Shown here piece by piece: positions 53,501-60,310 of a stretch of DNA of 64,000 nt. This DNA is from JAXMAZ01 sp046350115 (GTDB taxonomy: Bacteria > Planctomycetota > Planctomycetia > Gemmatales > Gemmataceae): contig JAXMAZ010000016.1 of assembly GCA_046350115.1 (NCBI GenBank), forward strand, positions 62,001 to 126,000, read 5' to 3'. Each line of letters opens with the position of its first letter. The first letter of the stretch is position 1. Position numbers and translations under genes: made by a program. The notes under the pieces were generated by a model, which saw nothing but the letters and a program-made list of their open reading frames with translations, had not been told where the DNA came from and searched no databases.

Positions 53501-54869
53501 GATGAAGCACGAGCAGTACCTGGACGTGAACCCGGACGAGGGGGTCATCGGCATGGCCGTCTCCCCGGACGGCCGGACGCTGGTGGCGGCGGTCGGCAAC
53601 CACCAGCACACCCCGGACGAGGGCAGGCACGCCGACCGCGAGTTCCGCCGTAAGAACGGCGAGGTGCGGGTGTTCACCCGGAAGCCGATCGCCAAGCCGG
53701 CCCCGCCGAAGGCCGAAGAGAAGCCGAAGGCGGACGACGGGCCGGAGCGGAACCAGGACTTGTGGGTGTGGCAGCAGCGGATCATCGACCCGGCTAAGTA
53801 CCCCCAGCAGTTCACCGGCGAGGTGCGGCAGGTGGCGTTCAGCACCGACGGCACGCGGCTGTTCGCCTCCGGCTCCGGCGAGTACAAGCTGCCGTCGGCC
53901 GGCCGGAGCGTGACGGGCGGCACCATCCTGGCGTGGGACGTGGCCCGCACCCGGCCGACGTGGTCGCACCACCCGTTCGCCGACGCGAGGGGTCAGGCCG
54001 CCGTGATGGCCGTGTCCCCGGACGGCCGGACGCTAGCCGTCACTTACAAGGACGGCTACGTCCGGCTGCTGTCGGCGACCGAGGGCGGGCTGGCGATCAC
54101 CCCGAACGGCGAGCCGATCCGCGACTTCCAGCCGGCTACCGCGCCCAAAGCGATGGCGTTCAGCCCGGATGGACAGCGGCTAGCCCACACCGACGGCCGA
54201 ACCCTGCTCGTCCGCGACCTGGGCCGGAGCGGTGAGGTGCAGTTCGGGCCGATGGCCGGCACCCCCAAGGACGGCGACCTGCCCGCCGCCGTCGCGTTCA
54301 GCCCGGACGGCAAACGGGTGTTGTTCCTGAGCAACGACAAGATCGACCCGGCGTGGGCGAAGGCGGCCCCGCCCGGCTCCACCGCGGACCCGGCGAAGGC
54401 GACTCACCACTTCGCCCAAATCTGGGGGGCCGGGTCCGGCGAGGCGATGGCCATGCTGGTCCACGGCACCGCCCCGGTCACGGCTGTCGCGTGGTCGGCC
54501 AACGGCAAGCGGATCGCCACCGCCGATGACAAAGGCGAGGTCGTCATCTGGGACGGCGAGACGTTCAAGGAGGTGAAGCGGCTGAAGCTGACCGGCCCGG
54601 TGACGGCCCTCGTCCTGCGGGCAGACGGCCAGCGGTTCGCCGCCGCCGTGAACGGGCCGCCGGCCAAGCCGGGGGACGGCGAGTTCGCCGCCCGGGTCCA
54701 GGTGTACACGGAGTGGGAGCCGAACAACTGGCTGTCGTCGTCCGCGATGCCGGTCGGCCCCGGGGCGGTCGTCCGGTCGGTCGCCTTCTCCCCGGACGGC
54801 AAGGTGCTGGCCGCCGGCGGCACCGACGGGCTGCACGTCTGGGACCGGGTAAAGGTCGCCCCGAAGTGA
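50541..54869 (+). CDS. ECF sigma factor fused to a membrane helix and WD40 repeats
   Basis: The 1442-residue product starts with a complete ECF sigma factor: region 2 (ELVAGFAATGEEVAFAELVR, DADDAFQAVWLVFARR) and region 4 (LPEKYRQAVVLCDLTGKSRS, ALGWPEGTVAARVAKGRELL), ending near residue 205. A helix TGTLAMLAAGLLTAAGLTAG near 252-272 would anchor it in the membrane. From about 300 on there are many WD40 blades (DGTVIVWD, DSTLTVWD, KGEVVIWDGE). The sigma part would stay in the cytoplasm while the propeller is exposed on the other side. Such long ECF proteins are known in planctomycetes. How the signal reaches the sigma part is unknown. ATG 50541 begins the family N-terminus. Confidence 0.88.
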   Translation: MSTGRLADGVRALGLLTRPPDPRPDSELVAGFAATGEEVAFAELVRRHGPTVYGVCRRVLGNGHDADDAFQAVWLVFARRPGRVRPPGAVGAFLYGVAVKVATKARAQAAKRRQRLMAAAKPDRADDRPDWSDLGPVLDAELAALPEKYRQAVVLCDLTGKSRSEAAAALGWPEGTVAARVAKGRELLAARLRKRGITLSAAALGGLLTPEATACPVPAALQSLALDVLATDAVIPHAVQLLAEGAVRPMKTGTLAMLAAGLLTAAGLTAGAMLGGNGDGKDWERPPGGPAAIAADPPPGGPWRLVATLKDHGQMVYDAAFAPDGQTFATAGADGTVIVWDTATLKPRYWKQATTNRPPAGGGNPPPLGLRYQGADGLVAWYAAGAKTDEKYLDPADGKTNAVVTGTDRPLAAGGGVGVYVDGRDYLAHRLYDRQKAVRLDLPRPDGTETGLAGVSGWAVSPDGRLVAAGELYVSIRSKLRLLDAATGKAVVERPLFDADTPNTLAFAADGKRLAVSTGGGRLAVFAGPDWAEAYRHADPLVRSGDALAFTPDGRQLISAGYREEPERNWLGLVRATVVHREIRVRDAATGALVQSVPVREPAPLTDGPSFVARFGLDVSRLAVSPDGRTLVATFGSPYRGGPGEPATEQVAKAAAGEVRVYVKDTPAPPAAEYGPWELQAVLKDHGDLVYGAAFAPDGKTFSTIGADSTLTVWDAATRAKKHSYPVKWDRPADPNVVSPPPPPGARQGVKLPPWRWLQYLPDGTLFVTAQAGGGIDYHLLDPASGARLDEGELPGNGRSTGIRLPGVLAMSADGSRMLLGGGSGLRINHRGPGRGNDAAIEKSAAAGIVGTPWLPTAYALNRDGTRLAVVELIVNRDKNEVRYVIRICDADTGKTAATLTCDGNPYAVAWSPDGKWLAAACGPEARLWATGDWTADPVLWKPPYMNAYAVAFTPDSRQMLLGYWQSERGFWSSKLVNKVGAWSLPGMKHEQYLDVNPDEGVIGMAVSPDGRTLVAAVGNHQHTPDEGRHADREFRRKNGEVRVFTRKPIAKPAPPKAEEKPKADDGPERNQDLWVWQQRIIDPAKYPQQFTGEVRQVAFSTDGTRLFASGSGEYKLPSAGRSVTGGTILAWDVARTRPTWSHHPFADARGQAAVMAVSPDGRTLAVTYKDGYVRLLSATEGGLAITPNGEPIRDFQPATAPKAMAFSPDGQRLAHTDGRTLLVRDLGRSGEVQFGPMAGTPKDGDLPAAVAFSPDGKRVLFLSNDKIDPAWAKAAPPGSTADPAKATHHFAQIWGAGSGEAMAMLVHGTAPVTAVAWSANGKRIATADDKGEVVIWDGETFKEVKRLKLTGPVTALVLRADGQRFAAAVNGPPAKPGDGEFAARVQVYTEWEPNNWLSSSAMPVGPGAVVRSVAFSPDGKVLAAGGTDGLHVWDRVKVAPK

Positions 54870-54876
54870 CGGATTG

Positions 54877-55005
54877 AATACAACGGCACGCGGATGACGC
54901 GGATTTCACCGCGGATGAAAACCGGATCGGAACCCAGTCCGATTAGGGTCTGATCCGCGTGAATCCGCGGTCGGAGATCGGCGTCATCCGCGTGCCATGT
55001 ATTCC
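54877..55005. repeat. Palindromic element (GGCACGCGGATGACGC type)
   Basis: GGCACGCGGATGACGC (54885-54900) and its exact reverse complement (54981-54996) enclose an AT-richer centre with further GCGGATTTCACCGCGGAT-type repeats. It lies right after the ECF-WD40 stop and 20 bases before the fabI start, so fabI has no obvious ribosome site of its own upstream of it. Confidence 0.85.
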
Positions 55006-55025
55006 TGCCCTCTCTGGCGCCGACC

Positions 55026-55913
55026 ATGATCCCGATCGACTTCACCAACAAAGTGGCCCTCGTCACCGGGGTGGGCGACAACGAGAGCTTCGCCTGGTTC
55101 ATCAGCAAGGCGCTCAACGCCGCCGGGGCCAAGGTCGTGCTCGCGTGCCACCCGCGGGTGGTCGGCATCGTCGAGAGCTTCCTCACCCGGGACGCGGACC
55201 GGGAGAGCCGCCAGCTCCCCTACGGCCGCGGCGAGCTGAAGGTGGAGAAGGTGCTGGCGTGCGACGCCAGCTACGACACCATGGCCGACGTGCCGGAGGA
55301 GGTGCGGACCGACCGCCGGTACGCCAAGTTCGCCGACTACAGCATCCAGGGCACCGTGGACGCGGTCGGCAAGGAGTTCGGCGGGATCGACATCCTGATC
55401 CACTCGGTCGCGTTCAGCCGGGAGATCACCAAGTCGGCGAAGGACACCAGCCGCAAGGGGTACATGGAGGCGCTGGGCATCTCGGCGTACTCGCTGACGA
55501 GCCTGCTGCGGGCGGCCGAGCCGTACATGAGCAACCGGCCGGGCGGCGCGGCGGCGGTCGGGCTGACGTACCTGGGCGGGGACCGGGTGGTGCCGTACTA
55601 CGGCGGCGGCATGAGCACGGCCAAGGCGGCCCTTCAGATCGATTGCAAGCAGCTCGCCAGCAACCTCGGGCCGAAGGACATCCGGGTGAACCTGATCTCG
55701 GCCGGCCCGTATGCCAGCCGGGCGGCCCGAAGCATCCGGCCCGGGGAGTTCGAGAAGTCGATCGAGTACGCCGCCTCGCGGTCGCCGCTGCCGCGGCCGA
55801 TCAAGCCGGAGGAGGTGGCGGACGCGACCGTGTTCCTGTGCAGCCACCTGGCCAGCGGGGTGACGGGTCACGTGCTGTACGTGGACTGCGGGTACAACGT
55901 GATGGGGGTGTGA
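55026..55913 (+). CDS. fabI: Enoyl-[acyl-carrier-protein] reductase (NADH), FabI
   Basis: The 295-residue enzyme reduces trans-2-enoyl-ACP in fatty acid elongation. The fold starts with NKVALVTGVGDNESFAWFIS and has the cofactor and active-site segments IDILIHSVAFS, VGLTYLGGDRVVPYYGGGMS and TAKAAL (catalytic Tyr and Lys spaced as in plant and chlamydial FabI), then IRVNLISAGPYASRAARSI and GHVLYVDCGYN. The long insert after ACHPRVVGIVESF is typical of the plant/chlamydial branch. Triclosan-type inhibitors act on this enzyme class. Start 55026 fits the family. Confidence 0.92.
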   Translation: MIPIDFTNKVALVTGVGDNESFAWFISKALNAAGAKVVLACHPRVVGIVESFLTRDADRESRQLPYGRGELKVEKVLACDASYDTMADVPEEVRTDRRYAKFADYSIQGTVDAVGKEFGGIDILIHSVAFSREITKSAKDTSRKGYMEALGISAYSLTSLLRAAEPYMSNRPGGAAAVGLTYLGGDRVVPYYGGGMSTAKAALQIDCKQLASNLGPKDIRVNLISAGPYASRAARSIRPGEFEKSIEYAASRSPLPRPIKPEEVADATVFLCSHLASGVTGHVLYVDCGYNVMGV

Positions 55914-55923
55914 GACAAGGCAA

Positions 55924-56003
55924 AAGTAAAAAGGAAAAAGGAAAAAGGCGAAAGTGAATCGGACGGGGTTCACTTTCGCCTTTTTCCTTTTTCCTTTTTA
56001 CTT
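55924..56003. terminator. Long A/G-rich hairpin between convergent fabI and nikR
   Basis: The left arm AAGTAAAAAGGAAAAAGGAA and its continuation (35 bases) pair perfectly with the right arm around a 10-base loop. It begins 11 bases after the fabI stop and reaches the nikR stop codon. T-rich arms make it a likely two-way terminator. Its purine-only left arm also resembles a dispersed repeat. Confidence 0.8.
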
Positions 56004-56439
56004 AGTGATGGTGGTGATGCCCGTCGGTGTGCGGCGCCGTGTCCGCCAGCGTCAGCTCGCCCTTGTGGACGCCCTTCAGCCCCCGCAACTCGGCCGCCAG
56101 CGCCCGCACCTCGCTCCCCTTGCCGCGTAACACGATCACCTCCATGCAGTGGTCGTGGTCCAGGTGGACGTGTAGGGTGGCCACCACCAAATCCCCGTGC
56201 CGGTGCTGCACCTCGACCAGCTTGTCCGTCAGCCGCGACTTGTGGTGGTCGTAGACGAGCGTCAGGGTGGCCATCACCGGCCGGGCGTCGGCCGCCCACG
56301 CCTCGGCGGTGAGCGTCTGCCGGAGCAACTGCCGGACCGCCTCGCTGCGGGTGGCGAACCGGCCGTCCGTCACGAACCGGTCGAACGCCGCCAGCAGGTC
56401 CGGCTCCAACGACACCGAGAACCGCGTCACCTCGGCCAT
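56002..56439 (-). CDS. nikR: Nickel-responsive transcriptional regulator NikR
   Basis: The 145-residue product has a ribbon-helix-helix DNA-binding part (VTRFSVSLEPDLLAAFDRFV, FATRSEAVRQLLRQTL) and an ACT-like metal domain with the nickel ligands (DHHKSRL, then LHVHLDHDHCMEV, giving the His-His-Cys set). It represses or activates genes in response to nickel. The C-terminus carries an additional HTDGHHHHH tail. ATG 56439 is preferred over GTG 56442 because GGGAGG is at better spacing. The divergent neighbour is a DUF1559 gene. Confidence 0.92.
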   Translation of the reverse strand: MAEVTRFSVSLEPDLLAAFDRFVTDGRFATRSEAVRQLLRQTLTAEAWAADARPVMATLTLVYDHHKSRLTDKLVEVQHRHGDLVVATLHVHLDHDHCMEVIVLRGKGSEVRALAAELRGLKGVHKGELTLADTAPHTDGHHHHH

Positions 56440-56507
56440 CACACCCTCCCGCTTCGACGCCCCGGATTTTAGCCGAAGAATTCACGTGACTGGGGGTCGG
56501 CGGCCGG

Positions 56508-56534
56508 GTATTACGATCTGTACATTCGTCACAC
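56508..56534. promoter_or_regulatory. Possible NikR half-sites between nikR and the DUF1559 gene
   Basis: GTATTA (56508-56513) and TCACAC (56529-56534) are 15 bases apart in the divergent 108-base gap. The known E. coli operator is GTATGA-N16-TCATAC. The match is partial and the spacing is one base short, so this is only a suggestion. Confidence 0.25.
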
Positions 56535-56547
56535 CGAAGGGACGGCC

Positions 56548-57330
56548 ATGCCCAGACCCCGCGGGTTCACGCTGATCGAGCTGCTGGTCGTCATCGCCAT
56601 CATCGCGGTGCTGATCGGCCTCCTGCTGCCCGCCGTGCAGAAGGTGCGGGCGGCGGCCCGCCGGGCCGAGTGCCAGAACAACCTGCGGCAGATCGGACTG
56701 GCCGTCCACCAGTATTACGACGCGACCAACGGCCAGTTCTTCCTCCACCACCCGTTCGACGCGGACGTGGTGAGCAACACCCAGCACTCCAACTCGTTCG
56801 CCGAGATCTACTGGGCGGACAAGCTGATGCCGTTCATCGGCGGCACCCGCGAGGCGGACGAGAGCCTGTCCAAAGGCGGCTTGGTCCTGGCGAGCGACAA
56901 GATCTACCGCTGCCCGACCGACCCGTCCGAGCGGAAGCCGTTCGTCGACCCGGACACCGGCCAGGTGAACGGGGTCGAACACCGGGTCAGCTACCTGATG
57001 AACTCCCTGCTCAGCCACAAGTCCCGGCGGTACGGCCAGTGGACGCTGATGCGGTTCGTCAACGAGGTCGGGACCAGCCAGTTCGTCTGCTTCAACGAGC
57101 GGAACGCGGCCGTGTTCAACGCGGCCGACGGGGAAGACCCGCGGCAGGACGACTACGACATCTGGCTCGGCACCGGGATCCTCAAGCCGTGGATGGCGTC
57201 GGATCGGCACACCCAGGTGGCCAACTACCTGTACCTGGACGGGCACGCGGTCAGCCTGCGGTGGGAGGAGGCGGTCGTCGACATGTACCCGGACAAGAAG
57301 GTGCTCGATACCGACGGGAGCTACCCGTGA
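56548..57330 (+). CDS. DUF1559 family pilin-like protein
   Basis: The 260-residue product begins MPRPRGFTLIELLVVIAIIA with GLLLPAVQKVRAAARRAECQ. It has the middle motifs YDATNGQFFLH and YRCPTDPSE and ends with HTQVANYLYLDGHAVSLRWE, the H-x9-DG end motif. It is shorter than most members. ATG 56548 is the only fitting start. It is divergent from nikR; the stop overlaps the start of the lipoprotein gene (GTGA), so the pair is translationally coupled, the third such pair in the window. Confidence 0.9.
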   Translation: MPRPRGFTLIELLVVIAIIAVLIGLLLPAVQKVRAAARRAECQNNLRQIGLAVHQYYDATNGQFFLHHPFDADVVSNTQHSNSFAEIYWADKLMPFIGGTREADESLSKGGLVLASDKIYRCPTDPSERKPFVDPDTGQVNGVEHRVSYLMNSLLSHKSRRYGQWTLMRFVNEVGTSQFVCFNERNAAVFNAADGEDPRQDDYDIWLGTGILKPWMASDRHTQVANYLYLDGHAVSLRWEEAVVDMYPDKKVLDTDGSYP

Positions 57331-57731
57331 GGCGGGCCGGTCTGCTGACACTGCTCGCGCTCGCCGGCTGCCGGTCCGAACCGCCGCCGGCCGGGTCTGG
57401 CGCCCGGGAGGCGGCCTACCGGTACTTCGACGCCCTCGTCCGGTCCGACTGGCCGGCGGCGTACTCGGCGCTCGCCGCCGAGTCCCGGAAGCGGGTGAGC
57501 GGCGACGGGTTCGCCCGGCTAGCGGCGGCGTACCGGCGGGGGCTGGCGTTCGACCCGGACGCGGCCCACGTGACCGCGTGCGAGGAGCACGGCGACGGGG
57601 CGATCGCGCACGTGTCGCTGACCGGCAAGGGGCGGCACGGCCGGCGGTTCAAGGAGGCGGTGACGCTGCGGCGGGAGCCGGCCGGGTGGGCGGTCGTCCT
57701 GCCCGCTACCTTCGGCCGCGGCGGTCGATAG
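57327..57731 (+). CDS. Small lipoprotein coupled to a DUF1559 gene
   Basis: The 134-residue product starts with a lipoprotein signal (MRRAGLLTLLALAGCRSE, lipobox LAGC). The mature part (AYRYFDALVRSDWPAAYSAL and CEEHGDGAIAHVSLTGKGRH) resembles a small NTF2-like or DUF4878-type fold in its pattern, but I cannot assign a family. The start GTG overlaps the preceding stop by four bases, which supports co-translation with the DUF1559 protein. Confidence 0.75.
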   Translation: MRRAGLLTLLALAGCRSEPPPAGSGAREAAYRYFDALVRSDWPAAYSALAAESRKRVSGDGFARLAAAYRRGLAFDPDAAHVTACEEHGDGAIAHVSLTGKGRHGRRFKEAVTLRREPAGWAVVLPATFGRGGR

Positions 57732-57767
57732 GATACCCCCCGGCCACACCGCCGCGAGTCGTATCGG

Positions 57768-58352
57768 ATGCTCGGCCGTCGGTTCCCGATCCCCGGCCTT
57801 CCGACGCCCCGCCAGCTCGTCCTGGCGTTGCTGGCGGTCGTTCAACTCATGGCCGGCGTCGGCTTCCCGATCCCCACGTCTCGGGCGTCGAAGGACCGCT
57901 CTCAGCCGTACCCGTGCATGGACCGGCCGTGCGGCTGCCTCACCTACGAACAGTGCTGGGCCGGCGACTGCTGCTGCTTCACCCTGCGGGAGAAGGTGGC
58001 CTGGGCGACCGCCCGCGGGCTGGTCGTCCCGGCCGCCGTCGGGCGGTCCTGCTGCGACCCCCACGACGGCGACGGCGCCGGCCCGGACTGCCGGCCCGCC
58101 TCATCGGACTGCCCGCACTGCGACCCGCCGGCAGCGGACGCGAGTCCCGCGTACCGGTGGGTCGACGGGGCGATGGCCCAGCGGTGTAAGGGCCGCTCGC
58201 CGGCCGGCTGGTCGCCCGCCGGCCCGGCCGTCCCCCCGATCCCCGCGACCGTCTGGGCGTTCGAGTGGGTGCCGGCCGGGGCCGTCCTCACCGGCAACTC
58301 CACCCCCATCAGCTCGACAATCGACCCGGTCGTCCCGCCCCCTCGCGCCTGA
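57768..58352 (+). CDS. Cys-rich secreted hypothetical protein
   Basis: The 194-residue product has a hydrophobic segment near the start (LVLALLAVVQLMAGVGFP). A cysteine cluster follows, CMDRPCGCLTYEQCWAGDC, then CCFTLREKVAWA, GRSCCDPHDGDG, SDCPHCDPP and QRCKG. The many cysteines suggest metal binding or disulfide bonding outside the cytoplasm. A similar CGCxTxEQCW pattern occurs in other planctomycete proteins as far as I recall, but no function is known. It sits between two DUF1559 genes, close to nikR, which could hint at metal handling; this is inference. Confidence 0.6.
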   Translation: MLGRRFPIPGLPTPRQLVLALLAVVQLMAGVGFPIPTSRASKDRSQPYPCMDRPCGCLTYEQCWAGDCCCFTLREKVAWATARGLVVPAAVGRSCCDPHDGDGAGPDCRPASSDCPHCDPPAADASPAYRWVDGAMAQRCKGRSPAGWSPAGPAVPPIPATVWAFEWVPAGAVLTGNSTPISSTIDPVVPPPRA

Positions 58353-58454
58353 CCCCGTCCGCCGACCCTCACACACCCGCGCCCGTCCGGGCGGCGGCCG
58401 CGCGTCGGCCCGCCCGCGACCGGCGTCCACCCATCGAGACACACCGGAGTTCCC

Positions 58455-59372
58455 ATGACGTGCGTCCGCCGTGCGTTCACCCTGATCGAACTGCTGGTGG
58501 TGATCGCCATCGTCGCCATCCTGATCGGCCTGCTCCTCCCCGCGGTGCAGAAGGTGCGGGGGTCAGCCGCCCGGATCAAGTGCGCGAACAACCTGAAGCA
58601 GCTCGGCCTGGCGATGCACAACCACGAGTCCGCCCGCGGCACGTTCCCGCCGGGGCGGAACGCCTACCCGAAGGTGGTGTCCGCCCCGGCCCGGCTGCTG
58701 GCCTACGTCGAGCAGGAGAGCCTGCACCGATTGATCGACCCGGACGGCACCCTGGCCGCCGGCGGACAGAACGACGCCGCCGGCAGGAACCGGGTGTCGC
58801 TGTTCGTCTGCCCGAGCGACCCGCAGGCCGGGCAGGTGCCGGGCAGCGCCTACTACGGCACCAACTACGTCGCCTGCAACGGCACCGGGGTGGCGCTCGA
58901 CCCGACCGGGGCCGTCACCGGCTATCTGAAAATCCCGGACGGGAACGGGGTGTTCGCCCAGACCCCGGTGCGGGTCGGGGACGTCACCGACGGGCTGTCG
59001 AACACGGCCGCGTTCAGCGAGAGCCTGGTCGGCAATGGGGTCGCCGTGTCCGGCCCGCCAGCCGACCCGCAGGCGGCCCGGCTGGTGATCCTGGAGGTGC
59101 CGGGCGGGGCCGACCCGGCCCCGGCCGTGTGCGCCGCCGGGGCCGGCACCTGGAACCCGCGGCGGGGCGAGCAGTGGGTGAACGGGCACTATGGGAACAC
59201 CCTGTACAACCACTTCTTCACCCCGAACCCGGCCGGCCAGTGGGACTGCGGGAACGGCAGCCACAACAAGGGGCTGACGGCCGCCCGGAGCGGGCACGCC
59301 GGCGGGGTGAACGTGCTCTTGTGCGACGGGAGCGTGCGGTTCGCCCGGGACGCGACCGACCCGGCGACCTAG
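58455..59372 (+). CDS. DUF1559 family pilin-like protein
   Basis: The 305-residue product begins VRRAFTLIELLVVIAIVAI with GLLLPAVQKVRGSAARIKCA and continues with GTFPPGRNAYPK and LLAYVEQESLH. Cys/Pro motifs FVCPSDPQ and DGLSNTAAFSES are present. It ends with HAGGVNVLLCDGSVRFARD, the family's H-x9-DG motif. ATG 58455 is the only suitable start. It lies 102 bases after the Cys-rich gene on the same strand. Like the other members, it is expected outside the inner membrane after prepilin-type processing. Confidence 0.92.
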   Translation: MTCVRRAFTLIELLVVIAIVAILIGLLLPAVQKVRGSAARIKCANNLKQLGLAMHNHESARGTFPPGRNAYPKVVSAPARLLAYVEQESLHRLIDPDGTLAAGGQNDAAGRNRVSLFVCPSDPQAGQVPGSAYYGTNYVACNGTGVALDPTGAVTGYLKIPDGNGVFAQTPVRVGDVTDGLSNTAAFSESLVGNGVAVSGPPADPQAARLVILEVPGGADPAPAVCAAGAGTWNPRRGEQWVNGHYGNTLYNHFFTPNPAGQWDCGNGSHNKGLTAARSGHAGGVNVLLCDGSVRFARDATDPAT

Positions 59373-59454
59373 CGGGCGCTGGCCACCCGCGGCGGCGGTG
59401 AGGTGGCCGGCGAATGGTGAGGCGAGAACCGCCTTCACATGGGCGTAGCGTACC

Positions 59455-59517
59455 CCACCAGCCCGACGCGCGAGCGAGGGTTTCTCTGACACCCTCGCTC
59501 GCGCGTCGGGCTGGTGG
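59455..59517. repeat. Perfect palindromic element (CCACCAGCCCGACGCGCGAG type)
   Basis: Two perfect 27-base arms starting CCACCAGCCCGACGCGCGAG surround a 9-base loop TTCTCTGAC. It lies in the gap between the DUF1559 gene and the convergent FHA gene and may also act as a two-way transcription end. Confidence 0.9.
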
Positions 59518-59608
59518 ACACGCGATCCCGATGCGTGGGGGGGGCGTTGAGGCTCTGTTACAAGGCGGCGAAAAGTGTTCGCCCAATCGGTGACGACATG
59601 GCCGCGGG

Positions 59609-60118
59609 TCAGTCGGAGCCGGCGGCGGGAGCGGGGGATGGGGCCGGGCCGACCTGCCCGGTCAGGAACACCAGCCGGCGGTTGCACAGCAGGAGCTGGT
59701 CGCCCGGCTTCAGGTTGGTCGGGCCGGCGATCTTGTGCCCGTTCAGCACCGTCCCGTTCTTGCTGGCCACGTCGTGCACCTCGCACCGGCCGCTCCGGTG
59801 GATGATGATCGCGCAGTGCCGGCGGGAGACGTGCTCGTCCCGGATGACCACGTGGTTGTCCGGCAGCCGGCCGACACTGTTCACCCCGATGGACAGCGGG
59901 TGCAGGTGGTCCCCGTCCTGGAGCCAGTACGACAGGGTGGTGCCGGGCGGGGCGACGACAGTGGCCGCGTCCCCGGGGTCGTCCGGCGGGAGTTGGCCCA
60001 GCTCCCCGGCCAGGGTGAAGTGCCCGCACGCCGCCCGGACCCGCTCCCGGGCGGCGCGGAACTCGTCCCGCCGGGGCTGGCCCTCCAGGTGCAGGCTGTA
60101 CAGCCGGGAGTCGGACAT
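59609..60118 (-). CDS. FHA domain protein
   Basis: The 169-residue product has an N-terminal helical part (about 1-60) and a C-terminal FHA domain with the phosphothreonine-binding residues: SVGRLPDNHVVI, the SRRHC turn and DVASKNGTVLNGHKI. FHA domains read phosphothreonine on kinase targets, so it may act with the Ser/Thr kinases that are abundant here. There is no membrane segment. Start 60118 is an ATG after an AGGAT-like stretch. The 192-base gap upstream of it (60119-60310) includes an AT-rich patch near 60200 that may hold its promoter. Confidence 0.88.
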   Translation of the reverse strand: MSDSRLYSLHLEGQPRRDEFRAARERVRAACGHFTLAGELGQLPPDDPGDAATVVAPPGTTLSYWLQDGDHLHPLSIGVNSVGRLPDNHVVIRDEHVSRRHCAIIIHRSGRCEVHDVASKNGTVLNGHKIAGPTNLKPGDQLLLCNRRLVFLTGQVGPAPSPAPAAGSD

Positions 60119-60310
60119 GACCGGCCCGGGCGAAAGGATCGGGCGGCGGGCCGCGACGGCGGTCCGGAGGTCGTGCCGGGCGTCGGCACAATCGCCCTAT
60201 CTATATTAACTTTTCGTCACGCACGCTAGTCCGTCAACACCCGAATCCGCGGTTCGACCGAATCGATCCGGCCGACCGGTGTTACCGCCCGTCCGCCCGC
60301 CCGGCCCCGA

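Noticed and set aside
50382..53972. Minus-strand frame of nearly 1200 residues opposite the ECF-WD40 gene
   Set aside because: It is an antisense shadow; the plus strand has a complete sigma factor and propeller.
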